The notes beneath the pieces were generated by a model, which saw only the letters and a program-made list of their open reading frames with translations, was not told the origin of the DNA and did not search any database. Below are positions 24,545 to 33,445 of a DNA stretch of 64,000 nt, piece after piece. Where the stretch lies: the NCBI GenBank assembly GCA_032622095.1, contig CP136068.1, forward strand, positions 124,253,989 through 124,317,988, given 5' to 3'. The stretch's first letter is position 1; every line of letters starts with the position of its first letter. This stretch comes from Siphonodentalium dalli (Eukaryota > Mollusca > Scaphopoda > Gadilida > Siphonodentaliidae). The translations under genes and the position numbers were made by a program.

Positions 24545-24925
24545 GGGGGGGGGGTGATTTGCATCTACTCATCAAAGTGTACACAATCGTACACAAAAAG
24601 GGTACTTTTCTACACTTAAAAGAGTAGTAGAATTTGTGTGAATAAATATACTCATAAAAGTGTAGATATGGTAAGTACACTTTATGTGTACATAACTACT
24701 CTTACAGTGTACACCAATCTCTACACATTTGTGTACCCCATTTCTACACAATATTGTGTGGGAAAGTGTAAAATTATACACCACGAAAGAGTAGCCACAC
24801 TTACACAAATAGAGTAATTTTTACTCTTACTCTATTTCTACTCTTTAAAGGATTGGATCAACTTTTACCAATAAAGAGTAGCCATTCTACTCTTTTGTGT
24901 AGATTTTCTACACTTATGTTTTTTC
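24545..24925. repeat. Repeat rich in AAGAGTAG / GTGTAGA words
   Basis: Dense alternation of TACTCTT, GTGTACA, CTACACTT and their complements gives many small hairpins. It is related to 4,196-4,395. It codes for nothing recognisable. Confidence 0.55.
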
Positions 24926-25603
24926 AGTGCTGTGAAAACAAAATATGGGGAACCAAATACGGTTCCTACACATTTTCCTGTAGTGGAACCAATGGATTTT
25001 TGTTTTTCCATTTTGGTTCTTGGTAGGTAGCTTGTGGAACATAATGCAGAACCAACTGGTTCTGAACGCTGTCAACACAGGAACCAAACGTTTTAAAAAC
25101 AATGGCGCTTAATCCACAAAGAAAGCAAAATATAAAAATTCGTTCCAAAATTGTCCCCTATTCATAACCATGCAAACAGCTATATAAAGAAGAACCAAAA
25201 TTCGAAGTTTCGTATAAACAACACTCGAGATATACGTGCAACATACATCCACCCCAATGAACACGAGTGAATTGCGCCGTTTGAATCTTCACTGGCTGAA
25301 AAAATTATAATTTTCCAGATATTCAAAAACGAGAAACTCAAAACATAAAGGAGAACACGACCATTTTGCTCTTTTTTGGGAGACTTTCATAGAATATTAC
25401 CACAGAACTGGAGACCAAAACCATTAGACACTACTATGATAGCATGTGCAATGGTAAAATGGTAAACCCCCCGTAACCAAACTTCATTTAGATTCAGTAT
25501 ATAGTCAATAAAAGAGATATCTGCTGGGACGGAGGGACATCTATATAGGGGACGAATAACGGCACGTGCTGTCGAAGGGATAATCCGCATAGTATGGAAA
25601 GGG
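24926..25603. other. Non-coding sequence ending in a CCCTTT-type MITE end
   Basis: No exon is supported. The last bases, ATGGAAAGGG before TTAA at 25,604-25,607, look like the right end of a CCCTTT-family MITE whose left end I could not place. Confidence 0.4.
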
Positions 25604-26227
25604 TTAAAGGTAATCAATCCGATCAGACGGTCCCCATACCATCAAGATACAACAACAACATTTCTTCAGAATACGCTTTAGTTATCAGAATCGATTTATT
25701 GCAACAAAATAATGCTAACCACTGTCAACTATATGGTATAAAATGTACCAAAACTTGCTATTTATCAACATTTTGTTCAACAAAATATGACCGTATTATC
25801 ACTAAAGAATCAAGAAATTTGACCGTATTACCACTTGATTTTAGAGTTATCCATCTTCATCCGCAATTTTGTCCGAGACGCTCCATTTGACCACTGATGA
25901 TAACGCCCCCAGTTGGTGGCAGTCTAGACAGGTTGACCTACATTCTCTGCAGTACATGGAGTTTGACCTATATTCTCCGCCCACGCGTCGGTCTATTTGT
26001 ACCGGTTGGACATGTCCGGACATGACCCGCTGGTTATATCTAGACTTCTCCATATGAATGGTATATTATCTACATGTATATCACGTGATGATCTCGGTGG
26101 GGTAGCTTCAGTCTTGAAGGGACACTAGGCTCTCAAGGGGGATGATTATTAAAGTGACACTCACTATGGATGAATGTTAAAGTAACACATGGCGCACACT
26201 GTGGGATAATGTTAAAGTGACACTCGC

Positions 26228-26372
26228 GTTGAAAACTTCAAAAATTTCAAAAAGTTCAAAAAGTTCAAAAATTTCAAAAAGTTCAAAAAGTTCAAAAAGT
26301 TCAAAAAGTTCAAAAAGTTCAAAAAGTTCAAAAATTTCAAAAATTTCACAAATTTTCACAAATTTCAAAAAA
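26228..26372. repeat. 9-bp tandem repeat, left arm
   Basis: About fourteen units of TTCAAAAAG with occasional TTCAAAAAT lie downstream of the ATPase gene. The mirror block at 33,294-33,445 has two more units. Translated, it gives a Phe-Glu-Leu-Phe or Ser-Lys run, which is a by-product of the 9-bp period and not evidence for a gene. Confidence 0.85.
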
Positions 26373-26387
26373 CTTCAAAAATTAAAC

Positions 26388-26446
26388 AAAATTCAGGATT
26401 TAGTCAAAAATATGGCTTGTTACCATTCATCGGAAAGCTATGGGGG
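26388..26446. repeat. Block shared with the Tc1-type MITE family
   Basis: ATTCAGGATTTAGTCAAAAA followed by TATGGCTTGTTACCATTCAT and CGGAAAGCTA closely matches the arm of the TA-flanked MITEs (for example 61,160-61,215). The same block recurs in the inner unit at 29,004-29,055 and in both mirror positions of the right arm. It was therefore part of the ancestral unit before duplication. Confidence 0.75.
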
Positions 26447-26528
26447 TACGGTGGTAAGCGCCACCGAAAACAGCAAGTGAGCGAGGGAAAAAAGAGAAAA
26501 ATAACATGACAAGTGGTACATAGTACAA

Positions 26529-26534
26529 TTTATT
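26529..26534 (-). terminator. Polyadenylation signal of the ATPase gene (left arm)
   Basis: On the minus strand AATAAA lies within about 15 bases after the stop codon of the 592-residue frame. The tight spacing is typical of compact viral-type genes. The mirror signal is at about 33,127-33,132. Confidence 0.5.
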
Positions 26535-26541
26535 ATATTAA

Positions 26542-28060
26542 CTATTCACTGTCACTTTCGTCCGAATTGTCATCACTTTCGTCAGATGTGTCATTTGTTT
26601 CGTCCATGAACTTTTCTAGCAATGGTCTGTACTTTAATATTGACATTTTCACTGCATCACGATCTTCAAAACCATTCTTTATATATTTCTCCACTTTATC
26701 CATGACACTGTTGTGTAGAGTACCATTGCGCAGCCACATATTCTTTATTATTGTCCAAGCATAAACATTCATAAATAGCCTCATGCCTTCAGTTTTAAGA
26801 TCTGTACTTTTAAGGTCCTTGTCAGCTTGTACTTTTGCCTCTTTTTCTGTCGAGCCATTTTCCATATACGTTTCCACGTTATCACTCCATGCTTCTTGTG
26901 CTTTATCTCTACTCTCATCACACAAACTTTTGAAGTATTCATCTTCATTCGATTTAATTTTCTTATTCTGACTATCATCCGTGTCTTCAGTTAATTTTCG
27001 TTTTAACTTATTTTCTTGACACCAGTTTTTTACGTGTCTCTGGACATCATGCTGATCTTCGAACAAAAGCCCACAGTCATTGCAAGGGTACGATATGTCT
27101 TCTCGAATGCCTATGTTTTTATGGTTTTCTTTATTAATTTCATTGATCTCACCAGGTGTCCTTATGTCCTTAGTATAGCCATTATGTTGACCCTGGGGCA
27201 CAATATAATTATATGTCATGCACTCCCGTTGACCAGGGAGATCTCTGTCATCATATTTCATCTCATTCCGTTGATCCGGGCTATTGTTGTCATCACATTT
27301 CACCACATTCTGTTCATCTGGGTGCTCGCTGTCCTTATGGAGATTATATTTCATGCCATTCCATTCACCCATATGTTGGTTCGTGTCCTCTTTTAACACA
27401 TTCTGTCGCAGCCGTAATGTGTCCGGGGTTGCGGCTTTTAAATCCACCAGTAGGTAACCGTACGGTTCACTCGTCGCTTCCGAAAACTCTCGCATCATAC
27501 GTTGAGGGCATTCAGGATACATCTGTCTTGATAATGTTGAAATTAAACCCTTGTCAATTGGATTATTGAACAATACCAAATATTGACAATTTCGTCGTTG
27601 CGTCGGATCTTTGTTGTAGTAGAAATTCTGGTTCAAACTTATCAAAGATAAGTTCAAATGGTGACTTCCTTCGGAATGTAAATCATTAACTCTCTGGTCT
27701 TTTGATGAAGTTTGCATCAAGTCATCGAGTACAACTAGATTTTTATACTGGGGGTTGATAAGAGAATCCAAGTTTGCTGGTATTCCCCGTATAAAGTTGA
27801 CCTGAGGGGTGACGGTATACTTTATGTCATCATATAGGGGCTGCCAATATTTATAAAACCATATTATTCTGTCAGGTGCGGGTGATATTTTTGAGGCAGA
27901 CTTTTGTAGCAAGGTTTTCACGAAGTATGTCTTCCCACTAGATGTCGGTCCACTTACGCATGCCGTGAATGGATGCTTGAAAATAAAATCTTCTTGGACA
28001 TTAGCCATTGGATCATCAAAGCAGGATGTTATGTCGCTTTGTTGCTGTTTCCCCCGCTGG

Positions 28061-28111
<51 letters not shown>

Positions 28112-28320
28112 GGATGTTGTTGTTGTTGTTGTGGTTGTTGTGGTTGTTGTTGTTGTGGTTGTTGTTGTTGCTGACGATGCTGCTGTTGTTGCTGTTGTTG
28201 TTGTTGTGGCTGATGATGATGCTGTTGTTGTTCTGAAGGCGTGTGTTTAACTTTGATATGACGCTTCAAACTATCTTGCCAAGCATAGGCACTTAAACAC
28301 TCTTCACACTTATACTTCAT
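26542..28320 (-). CDS. C2H2 finger, polyQ and A32-like packaging ATPase protein, 592 aa
   Basis: The product probably uses ATP to move DNA, as packaging motors of the FtsK/HerA (A32) group do, with fingers for DNA or protein binding. Residues 5-26 form a C2H2 finger (C5, C8, H21, H26), and 31-94 are mostly glutamine. Residues 105-310 form the ATPase, with Walker A GPTSSGKT at 124-131, Walker B NLVVLDDL at 194-201, a SHHLNLS segment at 219-225 and a SLNQN sensor-like motif at 228-232. Residues 413-434 form a C2HC finger (C-x2-C-x12-H-x4-C). A charged helical region follows, and the tail from about 577 is Ser/Asp/Glu-rich. The ATG at 28,320 opens the finger directly and has a TATA-like box upstream. 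The fused architecture resembles proteins seen in virus-like elements of invertebrates. Function is inferred from motifs; no partner capsid gene is present here. Confidence 0.85.
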
Positions 28321-28361
28321 TTTCCTATATAATCAGTGAAATCGATCGTTCTTCTATACAC

Positions 28362-28378
28362 CTATATTTATATAGAAC
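28362..28378 (-). promoter_or_regulatory. TATA-like element upstream of the ATPase gene
   Basis: On the minus strand CTATATAAATATAGG lies about 45-55 bases before the ATG at 28,320, a plausible core promoter with a very short leader. The mirror copy sits at about 31,288-31,304 in the right arm. Confidence 0.45.
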
Positions 28379-28408
28379 AGAAACAAGGGAAAGTGGTGGA
28401 CTAGTTCA

Positions 28409-28688
28409 CTAGTTCAGGCTGTCATTCACAACGTCTCTTCGTGTTGTTTGTACTGGATACAAATTTATCACATTGGCTACAATACAACCTACCCATCCAA
28501 ATGTCAATGCAATTATGAGTGATTTCAACATGCACACTCTATTATATAGATATGTGTAACCTGGTGACATGATGAAATCCATTGTGTACTGAGTTGACCT
28601 CCGGCTTCGTGCCGATTGGGTACTGAGCTGACCAATGACTGCTTTGTATCTTTTGACATATAAGTCTTTACTTTTCTTACGCCGGAGG

Positions 28689-28719
<31 letters not shown>

Positions 28720-28903
28720 GCGGCGGCGGCGGCTGATGGTGCTGTTGTTGTTGTTGTTGTTGTTGTGGCTGCTGTTGTGGAGTTATTGTTCTTAGGTAAA
28801 AATGATGATACCCACCCTGTTTGCCCCCCCACCAGACCAGGAACGATAACTCTATCCGAAGTACACGACCTACATTCTCTGCAGTACTGCTGTTGGTGTT
28901 AGT
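28409..28903 (-). CDS. PolyQ/Pro-rich protein with C-terminal membrane segment
   Basis: A frame open from 28,903 to the stop at 28,409 runs through a glutamine/proline-rich stretch. A basic segment follows (RRKKSKDLYVKRYK), then MDFIMSPGY, YLYNRVCMLKSLIIALTF and a hydrophobic stretch continuing to NVINLYPVQT. No ATG opens the long frame; the first in-frame ATG (28,582) would give only 57 residues. The gene may therefore be spliced, use another start, or be 5'-truncated. The YLYNRVC.LKSLIIALTF block recurs in the innermost frame of the same arm, so the two are duplicated parts of one ancestral gene. A single membrane anchor is likely. No family is recognised. Confidence 0.45.
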
Positions 28904-29330
28904 CTAGACAGTTTGACCTATATTCTCCGCCCACGCGTCGGTTTATTTGTATACCGGTTGGGCATGTCCAAACAATTTCAAAAAACTTAAAAAATTAAAC
29001 AAAATTCAGGATTTAGTCAAAAATATGGCTTGTTGCCATTCATCGGAAAGCTATGGGGGGGGGGGGTACGGTGGTGAGCGCCACCGAAAAAAGCAAGTGA
29101 GCGAGGGGAAAAAGAGAAAAATAACATGAAATGTGGTACATACTACAATTTATTATATTAACTATTCACTGTCACTTTCGTCCGAATTGTCATCACTTTC
29201 GTCAGATGTGTCATTGTTTTCGTCCATGAACTTTTCTAGCAATGGTCTGTACTTTAATATTGACATTTTCACTGCATCACTATCTTCAAAACCATTCTTC
29301 ATATATTTGTCCACTTTATCCACCGGCCTT
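28870..29330. repeat. Inner copy of the unit end, with internal deletion
   Basis: From 28,870 outward-facing sequence repeats that of 25,918-26,700: the GACGCGTGGGCGGAGAATAT block, the MITE-like block, the GCGCCACCGAAAA stretch and the 3' end of the ATPase gene. It lacks the 26,000-26,350 part, including the 9-bp repeats, and the body of the ATPase gene. The mirror copy is at about 30,330-30,790. Confidence 0.8.
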
Positions 29331-29365
29331 TCAATAGCCTTCGAAAATTTAGGTAAATTACTCAT
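29162..29365 (-). CDS. Small frame ending in the ATPase C-terminal tail, 67 aa
   Basis: The first dozen residues, MSNLPKFSKAIERPV, are unique. The rest, DKVDKYMKNGFEDSDAVKMS onward, is nearly identical to the last 53 residues of the large ATPase protein, including its acidic Ser/Asp tail. It arose by deletion or recombination joining a different start to the ATPase 3' end. Its ATG overlaps the stop of the preceding frame (ATGA). It may be expressed as a stand-alone tail domain or be a relic. In the right arm an extra A breaks the matching start near 30,318. Confidence 0.5.
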   Translation of the reverse strand: MSNLPKFSKAIERPVDKVDKYMKNGFEDSDAVKMSILKYRPLLEKFMDENNDTSDESDDNSDESDSE

Positions 29366-29583
29366 TTTAGTTCAGTGAATATGTCGTTTGGAGTTTCCTT
29401 TTTAACTTTTCCAATGTTTGTCTTCTTCGCTCTTCCTCCTTTTATCTCTTTAACTTTTATCTTCTTAGCTGCGGCTTTCCTTATAAGTTTTTCAGGTTTC
29501 GCTTCAGTCTCGGGTAGGTACTTCGAGTCATCGTAGGGTACATATTTTTTAAGATCAAAGTCATAATAGTACGGAGTCCCCAT
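29362..29583 (-). CDS. Small basic protein beginning MGTPYYYDFD, 73 aa
   Basis: The N-terminal half is Tyr/Asp-rich (YYYDFDLKKYVPYDDSKY). The C-terminal half is Lys/Arg-rich, with AAKKIKVKEIKGGRAKK, suggesting a nucleic-acid-binding or core-type protein. It overlaps the upstream frame by 23 bases and the downstream frame by four (ATGA), as in compact viral gene clusters. No family is recognised. The right-arm copy (30,075-30,287) has an extra A in a run of A that changes its last residues to KKGNSKRHIH. Confidence 0.55.
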   Translation of the reverse strand: MGTPYYYDFDLKKYVPYDDSKYLPETEAKPEKLIRKAAAKKIKVKEIKGGRAKKTNIGKVKKETPNDIFTELK

Positions 29584-29795
29584 TATGGCTAAAGTTCAAC
29601 GTGTACTCTGAAGTAGTAATTTTTATAGGCGCCAAATTACCATCCAAGACGTATACCCTTATAAACTGCGGGTCAGTCCTAGTAACGCGCACGTCAACGC
29701 CGCCGGCGGCTGTTGTTGTTGTAGTTGTTGTTGCTGTTGATACAAATGTCAATGCAATTATGAGTGATTTCAATATGCACACTCTATTGTATAGG
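29561..29795 (-). CDS. Junction-truncated membrane/secreted-type frame
   Basis: Reading away from the centre, the frame gives YLYNRVCILKSLIIALTF, a hydrophobic segment, then a Thr/Ala-rich linker, a VDVRVTRTDPQFIRVYVLDG stretch and the end HNGDSVLL. The start lies in the palindrome joint: no ATG precedes the YLYNR block and the frame runs back into the GC-rich centre. Compared with the fuller relative at 28,409-28,903, the N-terminal part has been cut off by the joint. A GTG at 29,782 is the nearest plausible start but is not a usual eukaryotic one. Confidence 0.4.
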
Positions 29796-29802
29796 TAAAA
29801 AA

Positions 29803-29855
29803 TTGGCGCGCGTGCGGCCAGTGAGGGGGGTGAGGAGGGGCCGCACGCGCGCCAA
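29803..29855. repeat. GC-rich palindrome centre with 19-bp spacer
   Basis: The arms meet as TTGGCGCGCGTGCGGCC, a purine-rich spacer at 29,820-29,838 (AGTGAGGGGGGTGAGGAGG), then the inverted sequence. Base composition is sharply different from the surrounding AT-rich DNA. A fold-back here would give a very stable stem with a G-rich loop, like the closed end of a hairpin-telomere genome. That reading is an inference. Confidence 0.8.
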
Positions 29856-29862
29856 TTTTTTA

Positions 29863-30097
29863 CCTATACAATAGAGTGTGCATATTGAAATCACTCATAA
29901 TTGCATTGACATTTGTATCAACAGCAACAACAACTACAACAACAACAGCCGCCGGCGGCGTTGACGTGCGCGTTACTAGGACTGACCCGCAGTTTATAAG
30001 GGTATACGTCTTGGATGGTAATTTGGCGCCTATAAAAATTACTACTTCAGAGTACACGTTGAACTTTAGCCATAATGGGGACTCCGTACTATTATGA
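29863..30097 (+). CDS. Mirror copy of the junction-truncated membrane/secreted frame
   Basis: The plus-strand mirror of 29,561-29,795 keeps the same open frame from the YLYNRVC block to the stop. Here the frame begins just after a TGA in the spacer (29,831). Both copies therefore begin at the palindrome joint without an ATG. Confidence 0.4.
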
Positions 30098-30287
30098 CTT
30101 TGATCTTAAAAAATATGTACCCTACGATGACTCGAAGTACCTACCCGAGACTGAAGCGAAACCTGAAAAACTTATAAGGAAAGCCGCAGCTAAGAAGATA
30201 AAAGTTAAAGAGATAAAAGGAGGAAGAGCGAAGAAGACAAACATTGGAAAAGTTAAAAAAGGAAACTCCAAACGACATATTCACTGA
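30075..30287 (+). CDS. Mirror copy of the MGTPYYYDFD basic protein, altered C-terminus
   Basis: Identical to the left-arm protein up to GKVKK, after which one extra A in an A-run shifts the frame and ends the protein three residues earlier than in the left arm. The following ATGA overlap with the ATPase-tail frame is thereby lost. Confidence 0.5.
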   Translation: MGTPYYYDFDLKKYVPYDDSKYLPETEAKPEKLIRKAAAKKIKVKEIKGGRAKKTNIGKVKKGNSKRHIH

Positions 30288-30297
30288 ACTAAAATGA

Positions 30298-30498
30298 GTA
30301 ATTTACCTAAATTTTCGAAAGGCTATTGAAAGGCCGGTGGATAAAGTGGACAAATATATGAAGAATGGTTTTGAAGATAGTGATGCAGTGAAAATGTCAA
30401 TATTAAAGTACAGACCATTGCTAGAAAAGTTCATGGACGAAAACAATGACACATCTGACGAAAGTGATGACAATTCGGACGAAAGTGACAGTGAATAG
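30298..30498 (+). pseudogene. Mirror copy of the ATPase-tail frame, frameshifted
   Basis: The start MSNLPKF is present at about 30,295, but an extra A near 30,318 puts it out of frame with the DKVDKYMKNGFED tail that follows. The tail frame itself remains open to the stop at 30,498. Confidence 0.5.
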
Positions 30499-30939
30499 TT
30501 AATATAATAAATTGTAGTATGTACCACATTTCATGTTATTTTTTCTCTTTTTCCCCTCGCTCACTTGCTTTTTTCGGTGGCGCTCACCACCGTACCCCCC
30601 CCCCCATAGCTTTCCGATGAATGGCAACAAGCCATATTTTTGACTAAATCCTGAATTTTGTTTAATTTTTTAAGTTTTTTGAAATTGTTTGGACATGCCC
30701 AACCGGTATACAAATAAACCGACGCGTGGGCGGAGAATATAGGTCAAACTGTCTAGACTAACACCAACAGCAGTACTGCAGAGAATGTAGGTCGTGTACT
30801 TCGGATAGAGTTATCGTTCCTGGTCTGGTGGGGGGCAAACAGGGTGGGTATCATCATTTTTACCTAAGAACAATAACTCCACAACAGCAGCCACAACAAC
30901 AACAACAACAACAACAGCACCATCAGCCGCCGCCGCCGC

Positions 30940-30970
<31 letters not shown>

Positions 30971-31340
30971 CCTCCGGCGTAAGAAAAGTAAAGACTTATA
31001 TGTCAAAAGATACAAAGCAGTCATTGGTCAGCTCAGTACCCAATCGGCACGAAGCCGGAGGTCAACTCAGTACACAATGGATTTCATCATGTCACCAGGT
31101 TACGACATATCTATATAATAGAGTGTGCATGTTGAAATCACTCATAATTGCATTGACATTTGGATGGGGTAGGTTGTATTGTAGCCAATGTGATAAATTT
31201 GTATCCAGTACAAACAACACGAAGAGACGTTGTGAATGACAGCCTGAACTAGTGAACTAGTCCACCACTTTCCCTTGTTTCTGTTCTATATAAATATAGG
31301 TGTATAGAAGAACGATCGATTTCACTGATTATATAGGAAA

Positions 31341-31550
31341 ATGAAGTATAAGTGTGAAGAGTGTTTAAGTGCCTATGCTTGGCAAGATAGTTTGAAGCGT
31401 CATATCAAAGTTAAACACACGCCTTCAGAACAACAACAGCATCATCATCAGCCACAACAACAACAACAGCAACAACAGCAGCATCGTCAGCAACAACAAC
31501 AACCACAACAACAACAACCACAACAACCACAACAAGCAACAACAACATCC

Positions 31551-31601
<51 letters not shown>

Positions 31602-33120
31602 CCAGCGGGGGAAACAGCAACAAAGCGACATAACATCCTGCTTTGATGATCCAATGGCTAATGTCCAAGAAGATTTTATTTTCAAGCATCCATTCACGGC
31701 ATGCGTAAGTGGACCGACATCTAGTGGGAAGACATACTTCGTGAAAACCTTGCTACAAAAGTCTGCCTCAAAAATATCACCCGCACCTGACAGAATAATA
31801 TGGTTTTATAAATATTGGCAGCCACCTATATGATGACATAAAGTATACCGTCACCCCTCAGGTCAACTTTATCGGGGAATACCAGCAAACTTGGATTCTC
31901 TTATCAACCCCCAGTATAAAAATCTAGTTGTACTCGATGACTTGATGCAAACTTCATCAAAAGACCAGAGAGTTAATGATTTACATTCCGAAGGAAGTCA
32001 CCATTTGAACTTATCTTTGATAAGTTTGAACCAGAATTTCTACTACAACAAAGATCCGACGCAACGACGAAATTGTCAATATTTGGTATTGTTCAATAAT
32101 CCAATTGACAAGGGTTTAATTTCAACATTATCAAGACAGATGTATCCTGAATGCCCTCAACGTATGATGCGAGAGTTTTCGGAAGCGACGAGTGAACCGT
32201 ACGGTTACCTACTGGTGGATTTAAAAGCCGCAACCCCGGACACATTACGGCTGCGACAGAATGTGTTAAAAGAGGACACGAACCAACATATGGGTGAATG
32301 GAATGGCATGAAATATAATCTCCATAAGGACAGCGAGCACCCAGATGAACAGAATGTGGTGAAATGTGATGACAACAATAGCCCGGATCAACGGAATGAG
32401 ATGAAATATGATGACAGAGATCTCCCTGGTCAACGGGAGTGCATGACATATAATTATATTGTGCCCCAGGGTCAACATAATGGCTATACTAAGGACATAA
32501 GGACACCTGGTGAGATCAATGAAATTAATAAAGAAAACCATAAAAACATAGGCATTCGAGAAGACATATCGTACCCTTGCAATGACTGTGGGCTTTTGTT
32601 CGAAGATCAGCATGATGTCCAGAGACACGTAAAAAACTGGTGTCAAGAAAATAAGTTAAAACGAAAATTAACTGAAGACACGGATGATAGTCAGAATAAG
32701 AAAATTAAATCGAATGAAGATGAATACTTCAAAAGTTTGTGTGATGAGAGTAGAGATAAAGCACAAGAAGCATGGAGTGATAACGTGGAAACGTATATGG
32801 AAAATGGCTCGACAGAAAAAGAGGCAAAAGTACAAGCTGACAAGGACCTTAAAAGTACAGATCTTAAAACTGAAGGCATGAGGCTATTTATGAATGTTTA
32901 TGCTTGGACAATAATAAAGAATATGTGGCTGCGCAATGGTACTCTACACAACAGTGTCATGGATAAAGTGGAGAAATATATAAAGAATGGTTTTGAAGAT
33001 CGTGATGCAGTGAAAATGTCAATATTAAAGTACAGACCATTGCTAGAAAAGTTCATGGACGAAACAAATGACACATCTGACGAAAGTGATGACAATTCGG
33101 ACGAAAGTGACAGTGAATAG
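31341..33120 (+). pseudogene. Frameshifted mirror copy of the finger/polyQ/ATPase gene
   Basis: The copy begins with the same C2H2 finger but shifts frame in the CAA repeats (about 31,535), so the first frame ends at 31,646. The Walker A block (GPTSSGKT) is readable in the correct frame around 31,705-31,740. One inserted base near 31,825 and one deleted base near 31,873 then disturb the segment before the Walker B region. From 31,891 a 409-residue frame runs to the normal end. The intact left-arm gene could supply the protein if these indels are real. Confidence 0.75.
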
Positions 33121-33293
33121 TTAATATAATAAATTGTACTATGTACCACTTGTCATGTTATTTTTCTCTTTTTTCCCTCGCTCACTTGCTGTTTTCGGTG
33201 GCGCTTACCACCGTACCCCCATAGCTTTCCGATGAATGGTAACAAGCCATATTTTTGACTAAATCCTGAATTTTGTTTAATTTTTGAAGTTTT

Positions 33294-33445
33294 TTGAAAT
33301 TTGTGAAAATTTGTGAAATTTTTGAAATTTTTGAACTTTTTGAACTTTTTGAACTTTTTGAACTTTTTGAACTTTTTGAACTTTTTGAAATTTTTGAACT
33401 TTTTGAACTTTTTGAACTTTTTGAACTTTTTGAAATTTTTGAAGT
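33294..33445. repeat. 9-bp tandem repeat, right arm
   Basis: The mirror of the left-arm array, with GAACTTTTT units and two more of them. The difference in copy number between arms shows the arms have diverged, or that one has been misassembled. Confidence 0.85.

Larger units (their letters stand above)
25894..29819. repeat. Left arm of the giant inverted repeat
   Basis: This 3,926-bp arm carries the intact version of the ATPase gene. Its genes are on the minus strand, reading from the centre towards the outer end. It contains two tandem units: an inner, deletion-bearing unit (about 28,870-29,819) and an outer full unit (25,894-about 28,870). Both units end in the same sequence block (GACGCGTGGGCGGAGAATAT in reverse orientation). 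Confidence 0.9.

Noticed and set aside
26177-26480. Open frames giving Phe-Glu-Leu-Phe or Ser-Lys repeats
   Set aside because: They translate a 9-bp tandem array in several frames and on both strands; there is no start context or non-repetitive domain.
27965-28250. Long Cys, Leu and Val runs on the plus strand
   Set aside because: These are the antisense frames of the CAA/CAG polyglutamine tract of the ATPase gene.
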